DNA of 64,000 nt from Metallyticus violacea (GCA_030762175.1 CM060841.1:5963501-6027500); one strand, 5' to 3'; counted from the stretch's first letter, positions 12,511 through 24,569 are shown. Notes: generated by a model not told the origin, from the letters alone. Program-made: numbers and translations.

Positions 12511-13788
12511 AGGAAATTATTGGTTACCAGTACCTTACCGTTTGATTTCCGATGGAACATTTAGTGTAGGTAGAAGCTGGTTACCAGTTATTGTTATGTA
12601 TACTAGCTTCCAGTAGAGTTGTAATTTTGTTTAATTTAATAATTTTTGTAATTTTGTAATTCTGTTTAATTTAGTTTTTAGTAGTGAAATGTTTAATTTT
12701 ATTTCTGTATATAATTATAGATTTAATGTGCAGAAATATTCTGTATCGTGGGAAAAGAAATTTAATAAATGATAAAATTTGAAAATGCAAGTTCCGGTAT
12801 AGGCAACAAGGTGCCGAGACGCAGCATTGCAGATTTAATTTTATTTTTCATTAAAATATTTCAAAATATAAGATTTAATATTTAATAACCGTTCTAAAGG
12901 AAGTTTTAAAAGTATCCAATGTTCAAATGTTCTAAAAGCGAAATGTCCACAGATCCTTCCTGCTGGCACTATATTAGAGATGCAATAACTAGCCATTTGT
13001 TACATTTAATGGGAAATCCTTATTAGGTACAACCTGCAAGTGAGTTGAACACAAGGATACGAATACAACAGGATTGTACTGTGGACATAAGCGCAGAATA
13101 TATGGGTCGCACAAGGTGCTTTAATGTTGCATAGTGGTCTGACAATTACGTTCCCGCCCAAGGGCAGCCAGAATGAAACCGTCCAATCCTAGAGGTCAGC
13201 ACAAGGAGCATGGAGTGAGGGAATTTGCGTCACAACCAGATCATAATGACGCGCTCATGCAATAACTCACTACCTACCCATCCTGGCTTTTCACTGCGAA
13301 ATGCCGAAGGGCGCATTTAAACCAAGTAAGTAGCGGTTATTGAAAGCGGTAACCCACAAGATGTCATCTACTGTAAAGTTCCCCATGAATTTATTTTAGT
13401 AGACAAAACATTTTTTTCTTCCTTTTGTTGTGAAAGCATAACAGACCGCTAATGTGGTGTGGTTTGATGTTTTACATTAAAACAGAGTCTGACAACTCTT
13501 ATATTGCATAAAGTGAATATAACAGTTGTTCATAATTGACAATAATTTCTAACCGCTTATTTCTACAAAAACTAAATATTATTTCAAATAGCATAAAACG
13601 TATGCATCTCTTATTATCAAATGTAACTTGTAAACTGTTTACCGCAGCGGTGTAAAATGCTACCAGCTTGCTTATTTAACATTTTGCATTGGGTTGTAGA
13701 TGTGTAGGTATTTATTTTACGCCCGGTAGCAGTGAAGAATAGTGAAAATACAATTGTTATTTACAACAAAACATTAAAATAAAAAACT
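12511..13788. other. Unassigned sequence with a G+C-richer island at 13030-13350
   Basis: Mostly A+T-rich. The island at about 13030-13350 is complex and apparently single-copy, with CRE-like motifs (TGCGTCAC, ATGACGCG) and no frame. A regulatory role is possible but unproven. Confidence 0.3.
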
Positions 13789-14541
13789 TAATTAAATACA
13801 TGCTAACCTAGAATTAAATACATAAATCTAATTTAAATACATGTCAATTTAACTTTACACATATTAATCTTATTAAATACATTTCACCTAACTAAAGCTG
13901 TTTATCTAGTTAGATGTACATCCTCATAGTTAATTAAGTCATACTAATTAAATACATGTTAACATTTTTTATTTGCTTTATTTATGGACGCTCTTTAACA
14001 TCTCAGGTCATCAGTGTCCCATTCTATTCAGGGCGTGAAACGGCCAACAAATTTTGCTCATAAGCCTCTTCTTTCAGGCGTGAGGTTCTTTATCGTGCAG
14101 TAAATGTACGACACGGGACCCACGGCTTTACTTCCCTTCCGAAGGAAGCATACTTAGACGGCCAAAGAAAGCATCGAACCTAGCCAAGATCGAACCCGCG
14201 ATCTTGGGTTTAGGAGACAAGTATGGTTTCCACTACACCCCCAGGACCGACTACATGTCAACCTAATTTTACACATATTAACTTAATTGAATATATATTA
14301 CATAGCTAAAAGCATGTCAATCTATTAGATACAATTCAACCTAGATTAAAATATGTCATTTTAATTTAAATCTATTATTTTAATTAAATACATTTCACAA
14401 AAGATGCATATATAATTAGATACACACCAACCTAGTTAAATATATAGTACTAACTTAATTTTATACATTAACTGAATTAAATACATTTCACAAAACATGT
14501 ATATCTAGTTAGATACATAGTTAAGTATGTCAAACTAATTT
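13789..14541. repeat. Degenerate A+T-rich minisatellite, interrupted by a SINE
   Basis: A phrase like AATTAAATACATGTCAACCT recurs at irregular ~20-35 bp spacing, with longer paired units near 14385 and 14480 (AAATACATTTCACAAAA each time). The SINE-A copy at 13965-14251 splits it. The unit does not match any other repeat in the window. Confidence 0.7.
13965..14251 (-). repeat. SINE-A copy inside a minisatellite
   Basis: Minus-strand copy with poly(T), body and partly degraded head. The flanking ACATGTTAAC (left) and ACATGTCAAC (right) look like a diverged target duplication, but the minisatellite itself repeats this phrase, so the duplication is not certain. Confidence 0.85.
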
Positions 14542-14542
14542 G

Positions 14543-14665
14543 AACTCTGCCCGCGACGACCCAAATTTGCTCCAGAGGGTCATAACTGGTGACGAATCAT
14601 GGGGTTTATGGTTATGACGTGGAAACTAAAGCTCAATCATCCCAATGGATGCTGACACACGAAAT
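14543..14665 (+). pseudogene. Mariner transposase fragment around the first catalytic Asp (M4)
   Basis: Translation gives ARDDPNLLQRVITGDESW, then after a one-base frameshift VYGYDVETKAQSSQW. This is the classic mariner ITGDE(T/S)W...YDPETKQQSSQW block with the first catalytic Asp. An extra G in the GGGG run near 14600 breaks the frame. No terminal repeats were found. The 64-codon frame at 14589-14783 includes the second part and then runs on into unrelated repeat sequence. Confidence 0.75.
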
Positions 14666-14683
14666 CCGATTGGATCTGATTGC

Positions 14684-15146
14684 ACTCACTGTTAGAGATG
14701 GAGGAACTCCAGCTTTGCTCAACGGCTGGTCGTTTGTGCCTACGCCCCCAAGTGGGTTACCTCTGAGAGGGAGGGATGAGTGAGGGTGGATGGCAACGGG
14801 CGATCAGAATCGGTAGAGGGACGTAGACGGTTTCCTAACAGAATATCGCGAAGCCTCCCCCCTCCAAGGTGTTTAAGTCTCTCAAAAGGGCCGCTTCTAT
14901 ACCATACGCTGGAGAAAAAAAAACTTTTCAAAGGGCAAGCCATCACCACACCGCACCAGCCCATCTCACCCTGGCACTTTCGACCCTGTAACAGAATCAA
15001 TGGAACGAAGTGATGTAAAGGAAAAATCGTGGAAAGGAAATATCCCTCCGAGCATTCAGGATGATCGGTCCCAAGGGTTTTGAACCCGGAGCTACCGAGC
15101 TGCGAGTACCATGCGTTACTACCTGAGCCACTCCGCTCGATATTTG
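14684..15146 (-). repeat. SINE-D copy with tRNA-like head
   Basis: On the minus strand it starts GAGCGGAGTGGCTCAGGTAG. The A-box-like TGGCTCAGGTAG and the B-box-like GGGTTCAAAACCC are spaced as in a tRNA. The body includes GGGTCGAAAGTGCCAGGGTG and ends beyond CCGTTGAGCAAAGCTGGAG. This is the most complete of the four SINE-D copies. The 156-codon minus frame at 14740-15210 lies within it and is not a gene. Confidence 0.65.
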
Positions 15147-16195
15147 AGTTCTTTACTACAGACTTGTGATAAACTCGTATGTTAAAGTTATTTACATCAT
15201 ATCTCGACAAATATTTAAAGACACTGAGTGGTCAGCAAAGTGCCTTGACTCTAGGTATTAGCATGACACCATTTTGTTCCTGCGTCATTAAATATATTTA
15301 CATGAAAATGTTCAAACAGTAGCACATAATAACATTTTGAAAAGAAGACTATATTAAGAGATTATGTATGTATATATAAATTCCTTCTTTGTCAACACTG
15401 AATTCCAAAACATTTATTTCAGGGAGAGGTTTGTATTATGTATACTGTTATGACATTTGAGGTGTATAAAAATATTTATAATGCATTCATGTATCGTAAT
15501 AGCTTATAGAAATAAATGCGGGAGAAAGTTTAAGTTACAAGATACAAGCAAGTTCAATAACTTAATCGACACGAGTGGCGGAGGTCATTAAGTCACGAGG
15601 ACCATTCTCCCTAACTGAGATTTATTTGAGCTTTTCTTTAGTTCCCAATTTATAATTACATCTCATGTTTGTATTATCGTATCAAAGCCTGTGATCCCAC
15701 AGTATTAAACACTTTTACAAAAATGTATTTGCAAAGTAAGCAGAAATTTCGCGTTATTTTTTCACGTGAGTACACAGTCTTTTCAAGTGGGCATCATATT
15801 GATCAGCACTGCGTACACTGGCCATTAGCATTGTGTAGCTTTCATAGACGGCCCATCTTTCACGTATCACTCGCGAAAGTTTCAGCGGAATGTGCTGGAA
15901 GGAGAAGAGCTATATCCACTGGCCTCGAGTTGCTGTACAAATTAGTGTGCTATCAAACTATGTTGGAAACTGAAGTTTGTTAGGAATGTGCAGAGAAAAG
16001 CTGTATAGTTCGGGGGCAAAATGGATGTTTGTGGTCTCAAGAGAGAGCGATTATTTTCCCTATTCCAAACGTGAAAGGTTGAAGCTCTTCACTGTCAAAA
16101 GCGAAATGCAAACTCAGCCGCTCCTCCCTGACTTAGGTTATTGTAAGTGTCCGCAGCCTTCAGCAAATTAATTTTTTCTTGCTTCTTATACTGCC
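15147..16195. other. Unassigned sequence with one 104-codon ORF
   Basis: The plus frame 15669-15983 (starting MYYRIKACDPTVLNTFTKMY) lies in more complex DNA at 15740-16130. I see no domain, signal peptide or membrane segment. It could be a chance frame in a low-copy non-coding element. The rest is A+T-rich. Confidence 0.25.
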
Positions 16196-16668
16196 TGTTT
16201 TAGAAAGGCTTAACCTTGCTGCTATTTCTGTAACTTTGAGCCGCCGGTCTTCCATAATTTCTGCTTCCACAAGAGCGATGTTTTCAGGAGTGAGCACCTC
16301 CAAGGGCCGATCTGCACGCTCTTCGTCTTCAATGCTTTCTTGACCCATTCGAAAAAGTTTGGCCCATTCTTTTACAGTAGAATATGCTGGGGGTGCTTCC
16401 CCATATACAACGTGCGATTGCTGGCTAATTTCAATTGGAGTAAGTCCTTCTTTTGTGAAGAATTTAATAACAGCTCGATACTCCGTTTTGAACATGTCGC
16501 AATCTTCCACCTGTTGTCTTCTTTATGCAACTATATCTGAACGACTGAACACAGCGGAAGTTACGACTTTAATTGTTTACTTAAACGATAAGGTGTGCCA
16601 CCAGATAAGGATTTTGTGAAGGCGATGATCCTTATTGGCGAGCCCGGAAACTTATGCACTTGTTCTAG
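16196..16668 (-). mobile_element. Mariner (M2, DD34D-type) 5' fragment
   Basis: Holds the 5' terminal repeat on the minus strand (ACTAGAACAAGTGCATAAGT, then TTCCGGG) and the N-terminal third of a transposase. Coding runs from about 16495 down to 16200, starting MFKTEYRAVIKFFTKEGLTP and including the HTH block VTEIAARLSLSKT. The in-frame GTG upstream is a less likely start. The element stops abruptly at 16196. SINE-C begins a few bases past the terminal repeat. Confidence 0.8.
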
Positions 16669-16673
16669 TACAG

Positions 16674-16930
16674 AGTCGGTCTCGGTGGTCAAGGGATAAT
16701 GAATGGGCTCTCCTCTGAGTCGCGAATGCAAATCCGGATCTTTTCCGAGAGGTAAAAATAAATCTTGGGGAGGTCTTTAAGCTATGATCTCGTGTCGTAG
16801 ATTTAGAAAACATCAAAAGCTCATACATGAAAAAGAGGTCCTGGACAAAATTACAAGTAATATCTTAGCATCATACTAGGTGACACTTGAAGCGATGAAC
16901 TGACCAACTACCCGTTAGATCTAATGCAGT
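16674..16930 (+). repeat. SINE-C copy
   Basis: The weak tRNA-like start GTCGGTCTCGGTGGTCAAGG is followed by a core with CTCGTGTCGTAGATTTAG and GGTCCTGGACAAAATTAC. Its tail, ATCTTAGCATCATACTAGGT then GACACTTGAAGCGATG, matches the copy at 25445-25690. It abuts the terminal repeat of the neighbouring mariner. Confidence 0.6.
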
Positions 16931-17739
16931 TAATTCTGACAGTTACAGTCTGTCAGCCTTTGTAAGTCGATATAATATATTTTTCTGATTATTCTTATCA
17001 ATGTAGTGGGTATATTATTTTCTCCACATCCTTCTATAATTATTTACGTTTTACCCAGTGGATGTTTTGTAGGTTAAGTTCTCTTTAAATGCATTATTGA
17101 TTTCTGAACTTTCAGTTCGGAAATTACTTTTCAACATCTTTTAATATCTGTGTAAATTTTACAAAAATTTCAGCAAATGTATTAATAGTTCATCGGCTAT
17201 TATTGTTTGATATAATAAAGCTATATATCAATTCATTTAGTATTTGCAAACTTGTTTTTATAAATTAATTATTATGATCATATTATATAGCTGAAATACA
17301 TACATTATTTTAAATCAAAACATGCGTATTGTTTTAATATATTAATTCATAGAGTTATATGTTTCGAGATATATTATAATTTTACATACTGTAAGAAAGG
17401 AATATCTTATATGAAAATTATTATATATTTTGTGCTGAAACTGTTTCTGTGCCAACTAAAAGTAGAGCTATTTTCATAGTAAAGCAAAGTTTCAATTTGG
17501 GCAGACTACGACAGCTAAACAGTATTTTTTTCAGTTAAAAATATGCATTCACAATAACTAATTAATTAGCTACAATGTCAATAAACACTCATTTATTTAG
17601 ATTAATTTGAGCATAATAAATAGTGTCCTGTTTTAGTTCTTTTCTAGTATTTAGATAAAAGTAACATTTTGAAACCTAAACTGTATTATTACTTAAATTT
17701 GGAATCAAAACTAGGTGCATGCTAGCCCCGCTAATAGCA
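16931..17739. other. Very A+T-rich sequence
   Basis: No gene, repeat copy or motif could be supported. Confidence 0.6.
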
Positions 17740-18260
17740 AACGGATTGTAACAATTGCAGGTTGCATATTATTTTGGGTTAAGTAGCATTTCCCAGAGAA
17801 CTGAGCGTAATTATGCTGCGAAGCTTGTAGCTGATTGAGGTATAGCTGGTTGTATAGTGCAATGTCCTTGCCAAAAGTGCATGCCTGTTCATTTATCGGG
17901 TAAGCATAATAAATTGCATGCTGAAAATGAAGGCAATATTGTTGTCTTCCCTAATTAATTACGCCACATATTATGAAACGCTCAATTTGTTTAATGTTCA
18001 AATGCAATATTCAAGAGTTGCACAAAGCTACCCGGGCTGAAAATCGATATGCTGCATTATTTCATCCGACGAACAACCGCTGCAAATGAAAACAAAGGCG
18101 TCTTCCCCATCCTCTTGTATATTCGCATAATAGCATTTTAATTCCAGTCTTAATCCCTGCGCACAATTAAAGCAATTAGACGACAGTTCTTATTGTTTGC
18201 AATACTCGAGGCTGAGAAACGCGACAGTATTATTATGAGTTTCATTTGTTAGCACTGCCA
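17740..18260. promoter_or_regulatory. Candidate conserved regulatory element (homeodomain/SOX-type motifs)
   Basis: About 500 bp of complex, single-copy, non-coding sequence with clustered core motifs: CTAATTAATTA at 17951-17961, AAACAAAGGC near 18088, CACAATTAAAGCAATTAG at 18162-18179 and TTATTGTTTGC at 18192-18202. The motifs are seen directly. That they form a developmental enhancer is inference from composition and clustering only. Confidence 0.35.
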
Positions 18261-18735
18261 AGAAAACAAGAAAATCTTCTGTTTTGAATCCGTTATTCGG
18301 TTTAATGGAACGTTTTAACTTGCTTTTGGCAAACTACGCATAATTAAACTGAAGATATTTTACATTTAATAAAAGTGGTGCAACAAGGCAAATATACTTT
18401 ACCTCATGGCATACTTACACAAACCTAACAACATGAAGAAATAATTCAAATTTAGCAGAAAAACTGCTTCCTTTGTAGTTCCTTCATGTAAAATGTAATA
18501 GAAAGTTGTGGAATCAAAAAGAAAAATACACCAAAGAAAGAATATGAGACTTAAGGTCCATGTCCTCCACTAATTTTGGACGCACTTCTTTCTGAATTTA
18601 CCTGTACTTAAAATGCCCCAGATTCCCAACACTCTACAGTGGAGGCAGTGACCAGTGTGCAAATGGCACAAAATGTCGAACGATATACCGAGTCAAAACG
18701 GAACTGCGGATCGAACGAAATGAGAAAAATGGACA
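18261..18735. other. Unassigned sequence
   Basis: A+T-rich to mixed composition, with no frame or repeat recognised. Confidence 0.5.
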
Positions 18736-19140
18736 TATAAGGGTAGGTCAATAAGTTTCCGGTCTAACCATTTTCTACGTATGATAAAAACAAAAACTAT
18801 ATTTCAATATTGCAATACACTTCTTACATCTTTCAATTAACATTTCCATCCCCCCCCCCAAAATAGTCAGAAGTCTTTTCTGCAAAATGGGCATAAACAG
18901 CATCCATCACTTCTTCATCACACTTAAATATCTTTCCTCGAAAATTCTTCTTGAAAATAGTAACTGGAAGCTAGATCCGGGGTGTATGGTGGATGGTCGA
19001 TCTCCTTGCAGCCACACTTCTTCACAGCTTCCTTTGCAACAAGAGCTGTGTGCACAGGCGCGTTGTGGTGAAGAAGGCGCACTCCACCACTCAGATTTCC
19101 TCGCCTTTTTTCTTCGATGGAAGTCTGTGCAGTAGGCCAG
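18736..19140 (-). mobile_element. Mariner (M2) 3' fragment
   Basis: The left end carries the terminal repeat AGGGTAGGTCAATAAGTTTC, followed by the C-terminal third of a DD34D mariner transposase on the minus strand, broken by indels. It is truncated at 19140, where a solitary tRNA-like SINE head begins. The frames at 18887-19194 on both strands are shadows of this piece. Confidence 0.75.
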
Positions 19141-19213
19141 CATCCTGGCCGGGATCGAACCTACGGTTCCTTTAGGAGACCGTATGGTTACCACTACACC
19201 TCCAGGGCCTACT
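19141..19213 (-). repeat. Solitary SINE-A-like tRNA head
   Basis: On the minus strand: GGCCCTGGAGGTGTAGTGGT, then the CTCCTAA loop, then the B box GGTTCGATCCC. No SINE body follows. The 8-bp inverted repeat AGTAGGCC / GGCCTACT (19131-19138 and 19206-19213) extends the acceptor-like stem, one arm lying in the adjoining mariner. It is too diverged in the anticodon stem to be called a working tRNA. Confidence 0.55.
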
Positions 19214-21733
19214 AACGCTTCAGAGATTTTGTACTAAAAATATGACGCGTTGTATTGATATAGATGTCGGGGAGGCTTTTGAAACAAGATATTTTCTACA
19301 GCAAGGTTACGATAAATTATATTATCGGTTTTAATCTTACATTTTGTCTCTCGTACATTTTGTCTGTTTCATTTACATTTTAGTACAATATGAATTGTAT
19401 AATAAAAATACAATTTTTTTTTCAAAAAGAAAGCATTAATGAGGAACCGGAAACATTTTTATTGTTAGCAAAAGAATATTCAGTTAGTAATGTTAATATT
19501 CTTAAACGCTTCATTTTCTGAATTCCATAATTGCAAGAACTGAACATAGTCTCAAACTTCCCTGTTCCTCCTCAACATTTTCAAAATAATTTATTTAAAG
19601 TATCAGATTGCAAGACAATTAGGTATTAAAAGAATGCAATGGTAAATATTTATCGAAAAGATAGACCTTGAGATATATATATTGCACCCTGTGCTTCTAA
19701 AACTTTTAATTTAAGAATGGTATGAACAAAAATAACGAAGATTTTTTCCAAAGTAAACTTGACAGTACATTGAATATTGAATGAAATGTTGGATGAAGTC
19801 CATCGAGCAGTCTATGGTAATATTAATATTATACGGGCGCAAGTGTTTTGAAGATCTCTGCACAATTCTAGCCGCTTCCGAAATTGGATATCGGAGTTCA
19901 TTTTAACTTTCGCCCTTGTAGCAATGGCAGCGTACTACTTTTCTCATTTCAATAGATATTAGAATTTAATGAAATGGAATCCGATTTGCCTCTCCGACCG
20001 TACGGAAGGGTGAGGTATATTAATTAAGAAGTAATTTGATCACTCTTCCGCCATTATAATACGGAATGGAACTAAAATTCCGTGTTTATTCATTTTACCA
20101 ACTTTCTCCTTCGCTCCCAGATAACAGTGTAGTATAACGGAACAGACTAAACACTATTACATCTGCTTGAAGTGCACCTACATTACTGAATACATTTTGC
20201 ATTTCAACAACAATTCTTTGTCATTTTAAGATAGCAGCCTTTTCTCCCCTTTCTTAATAAAATTCGAATTTGCTGCTGTAATGAATAAATTGGGCTAAGA
20301 GTGACGCGGAATAAATGTTCTAAAACAGTATAAAAAAGAATTCTATTTCACATACCTTCAAATTCAAAAAGTGCTTATATTTTAACAAAGATTATTCAAA
20401 ATGATTAAACAATTTATAATAAAAATTTTATTTGGTACTATAATTTATATTAATATTGTAAATGTCAAACACATACATTACATTGAGTACAAAATGTAAA
20501 TACATTTAATATATTTTAATATTATAATGTATTATAAAATAATTGTAATTTATAAGTTTATTATAATTTAATTGGTAAAATGATATTTACTTTACTTTAC
20601 AAATGTTACAAATTAGCATTTATCCGCATTCTACTACACACACACTCTGAGCCACATAGGGATATTTTTAAGCATTCGTGGGGGTTAATAAAACATAATA
20701 ATTGTGGGATACTACACTTCATAACTGATTATATAAAATATCAAATTATTTGTGTATAACTATTAAAAATATGCTGTGAAAGCCTTACATAACAGAGTGT
20801 ATATACTACTGTTATGTAAGAGTTTTGGCAGCAACCACTGTTGCTCCAAAATTTATTTAAGTACTGTTTGATGTAATATTCTAATTTTGCCAATTATTTA
20901 AAAAAATATGAAAACTGTTTCTTTGCTCTTTTTGCTCTCTTTGATGTATTTATTAAAAGGCTTGTACTTCGCAACTTAACATGTAATCGCACCAAAAAAC
21001 TAAGATCGAAGAATCATTGGCTTGAAATTGCTTACCCAGCTCCAAGATGACCCCATAATTACAGGGATACATTTCCATAATTTTAAAATAATATCACCCC
21101 CATCCTTCATGAAGAACGTTTATTGGCTGCCGAATTTTCTCTGTACTTTTCATCATGAAATTCCTTACAGGGCATCATCAACAAAGTCCAAATTTTTAGA
21201 TCAAAAGGCTCCGCATTTTGCTTACCTTTCCTTAAATATAATACTAAAAAAAAAAAAAAAAAAAGAACTCGTGTGACCAGAAATACGAGATTCACTTCAC
21301 TGCCACCAAAGGCTGCAGTTGCGAACTCCGGAAATGGAAATGAAAATGAAGGACTTGCTGTTTGCTTGAAGGCTTTTTTAATGATCCCTGTGAGCTGCAC
21401 TCCCCAGTCTCGACACTGGAAATAATGACCGATATGCAATCATTCCTTCTCCAGAACTCATTATGATCCACGAAGTCTCCAACTCGCTATAGCCGGAAGT
21501 AAACATCCTCCAAATGACTGCAATATCAAGCTTTCCTTCTGGAAGTCAAATCTAACGGCTGTCATTTTTTCAAATTATTGCGAGGCATTTACAAAAATTC
21601 CTTCTGTTTATATGTTTGCTGAATTCTTTTTGCTTTTTAGACTGTAGGACAAAACATTGATGCAGAAACCATTCTATTCGCATATTTAAACATATTAAAA
21701 AAATATTAAATATTTGGTTGTCTTTTTTTTTAT
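19214..21733. other. A+T-rich sequence with a small complex island at 19830-20130
   Basis: The island has TTAATTAAGAAGTAATTTG and other homeodomain-like cores in apparently single-copy DNA. 20400-20600 is extremely A+T-rich. An A run lies at 21245-21264. The frames at 21022-21439 have no recognisable domain. Confidence 0.35.
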
Positions 21734-22190
21734 TAAATGTATACACACTTTCGCAGTAGATATCTATTTAATATATTTCAAAATTGGACCGAAAAATAAC
21801 AGAAATGTGTAGTATGATGTTCTGTAAACATATGTGACTCACATACATTATGATAACGTTGCTACGTGACAGATAAATCAACAATGAACAAATGAACGTA
21901 TGATGTCCTGTAAACAGACGTGACTCACTTTACGTTATGTTAGCGTTGCTACAACAAAGTGGAGTCAAGATTATCGTTTGAACATCGGAAAACAATTTTG
22001 AAGTGGTATTGGAAAACCAAGAGTGTTGTTGAAGTTCAAAGGCAATGGAGACGTGTGTACCGCGTTCTCCGGATTTTACTCCGTTGGACTTCTACATATG
22101 GGGAACTCTTAAGGATGTTGTATACCGTAGAAAACCAGCTACAGTGGCAGCACTTCGGAAAGAAATTGAAAATGCATGTGCTGCCGTTAT
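21734..22190 (+). mobile_element. Truncated Tc1/mariner element (M1)
   Basis: Starts at an incomplete terminal repeat (AATGTATACACACTTTCGC). The 5' non-coding region is partly duplicated, and the transposase follows in plus orientation: LSFEHRKTILKWYWKTKSV (N-terminal HTH), then a deletion junction into SPDFTPLDFYIWGTLKDVVY near 22065. It ends near 22190 inside the C-terminus with no right terminal repeat. Confidence 0.75.
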
Positions 22191-23287
22191 AACTCCTCCT
22201 TTATTAACCAATTATATTTTCAGTTAAAAATTCGTTTTCAATGCTTTTACATTTCGTAGATTAGATGTTTATATTTATGGTTAATTTATTTATTAAAAGA
22301 ATATCTAATAATCAAGCGAATTTTCAAATTTGTTCATTTATTGGGAGCTTATACATTAGGGATGATGATGATTATTGCTTAACGGGCGCAAAACTGCTAA
22401 GGTCATTAGCGCCCATTATACATTAGTGAAATACGCTCTTATTCCGTGGCAGACGGTCGAAAGGAACGCATGATATTGTAATCAAGAAAACCCTTGTTTG
22501 TAATAAAAACAAGTTTATTGTTATTAATCAAATGTAAACTCTCTTTCTCTCTCTTGTAATACCTAAGAAATGTATTCTGTAAAATTATTTTGCTTAACAT
22601 TAATTTTATTTTTAATAGCAGATTAATCTTATATGTATCTACAGATAAATAAACTAGTTTGCAGCACCATCCCATAATAATTACCCACAACTAAGATATG
22701 AATAATTCTTGTAATAGTACAGAGATTAAATTGTTTATGTTCAATGTACTTCTTAACTATTAGATAACAAAAATCGTATCTTATTAATCTTTTGTAAAAC
22801 AACATTTAAATTTCTTTCCAAAAATCATAATTAATTACATATACCGACAAAAACATACTGTTTCTAGATAGAATTATAACACTGCTAAAATGTAGATAGG
22901 TACACTGAACATTTAAACATAATATTTTATTTCTGAAATACATAAAGATGTGCTGAGGAAGAAGCTCTAAAGTAATACTAAAATCATAATTATGGTTTAG
23001 CTGATGATGTTGATAATGCTAAATAATTTAATCATTCGGTGGTAATAGTAAATAATATACACAATTATATATAAACTTTAGCCATTTTTTCATGTTTGTT
23101 TTTTCATTGTTTTGAATTAATATATTATTTTTTACATCTTTATGTGTGTTCATTGTAAATTACTCCAATCTATATGTATATAAATGTTTTAATTTTAATG
23201 AACGCATATTATTCACATAAATAATTCATAAAAATATTTATATGGTAATTTTACATTTGTAAAAATTATTTATTGTATTCTTTTTAT
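22191..23287. other. A+T-rich sequence with a mini-retroposon
   Basis: Apart from the 56-bp insert at 22360-22415, no feature was recognised. Confidence 0.5.
22360..22415 (-). repeat. 56-bp insert with perfect 11-bp target duplications
   Basis: TTATACATTAG occurs at 22349-22359 and again at 22416-22426. Between them, read on the minus strand, is TGGGCGCTAATGACCTTAGC, then AGTTTTGCGCCCGTTAAGC, then a short (ATC)n-like tail. The GGGCGC/GCGCCC arms can pair. This looks like a strongly 5'-truncated SINE tail that was retroposed. Confidence 0.55.
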
Positions 23288-23572
23288 GTCGGTCCTGATG
23301 GTGTAGTGGTAACCATACTTGCCTTATAAACCCAAGGTCGCGGGTTCAAACCAGGCGAGGATCGATGGATTTTTTCGGGCGTGAAAATCCTAAATATGGC
23401 TTCCTTCGGAAGGGAAGTAAAGCCGTGGGTCCCGTGTCGTACATTTACGGCAGGATAAAGAACCTCAAGCCTGAAAGAAGAGGCCTCTGAGCAAAATTTC
23501 TCGGCCCTTTCACACCCTGAGTTGAATGGGACGCTGATGACCTGAGATGTTAAAGAGCGTCCTTAAATAAAA
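23288..23572 (+). repeat. SINE-A copy
   Basis: A near-complete plus-strand copy with tRNA-like head (GTCGGTCCTGATGGTGTAGT), B box GGTTCAAACC, core and terminal TTAAAGAGCGTCC. No poly(A) or clear target duplication remains. Confidence 0.88.
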
Positions 23573-24569
23573 CGAACGTCTTTAAATACGTGTTTGCTGC
23601 ATATGCTATATGAGCAAAGAAGGGAAATATTAAAGGGCTATGCTCATAATATTAAATTTACCAGCTTCAGTACCTATATTCTCAAAGACTATTAAAGCTA
23701 ATGAAATGGAACTTATACAATTTACAGATGCACATAATTAAATTTGCTGATATAATTTCACTACTATATTACAAATCTGAAGCAAAACTATTTTCAATTG
23801 TTTCCCTCTTTTCTATCCCCCCCAATTTTTATTTTTATATCATTACATTTTGTCTTAACTTTATCATAATAGATCCACATAATTAAAAATAATATCATGA
23901 ATAAGTGGGAAAAGTTTCAGAGTGATAGCTTATACAGATTGTAAAAAATTTAAAAAAAAAAGTAGTATTTCAATAAATGTACCCAAAAAAAATTACAGAA
24001 AAACTAAGTTTTTGAGGGAAATACTAGCTAAAATCTTCGAACATTGTAAAACAACAAATAATGATATCATGGAAACGAAGTCTGTCAATTTATGAAATAC
24101 ATCTTTTTCTATCAATCAGGAAAAAACCACAGCCTTCTATAGCAAATATTTCCGGAGATATATAGTTTTTATATGAACAAGTGCTCGAGAAATCGGAAAA
24201 ATAATGCTTCTGCTGTGACGCAATTAAAATGTATTAAAAATTCTTATAACCAAGACTCATTAATGAAAATTAAACACAAAAGCTCAGGTATTAAAATGTT
24301 ACAAACCCCACCTCCCCCTCTTTTCCTTTAATGGTTCCCTTACACAGAAGTTTAAGCTTAACTATAGGCAAAACAGCCCATCTAAATCGCAAAACTCAGT
24401 AAGTTTATATGTAAATACTTTGACCGAATTAGACCTAAACACAGAAGAGTCGCAAAGGTCTTTTTAAATGGAGCCAATTTGCTATATTATCTACAACGAA
24501 TTTTAACTATAGCTTTTATTTTTAAAACTGAATAGCACCACTGTAGTAGTTATTTATAACAATTCCGAT
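23573..24569. other. A+T-rich sequence, no feature seen
   Basis: No support for a gene or repeat. The 61-codon frame at 23701-23886 is A+T-driven. Confidence 0.55.

Noticed and set aside
12330..12560. Ser-run ORF on the minus strand
   Set aside because: It is produced by the (GAA)n purine tract and is low complexity.
14740..15210. 156-codon minus-strand ORF, the longest frame in the window
   Set aside because: It lies on the SINE-D repeat and its tRNA-like head. The composition and the homologous copies do not keep the frame.
16359..16619. 86-codon plus-strand ORF
   Set aside because: It is the antisense shadow of the mariner N-terminal coding region.
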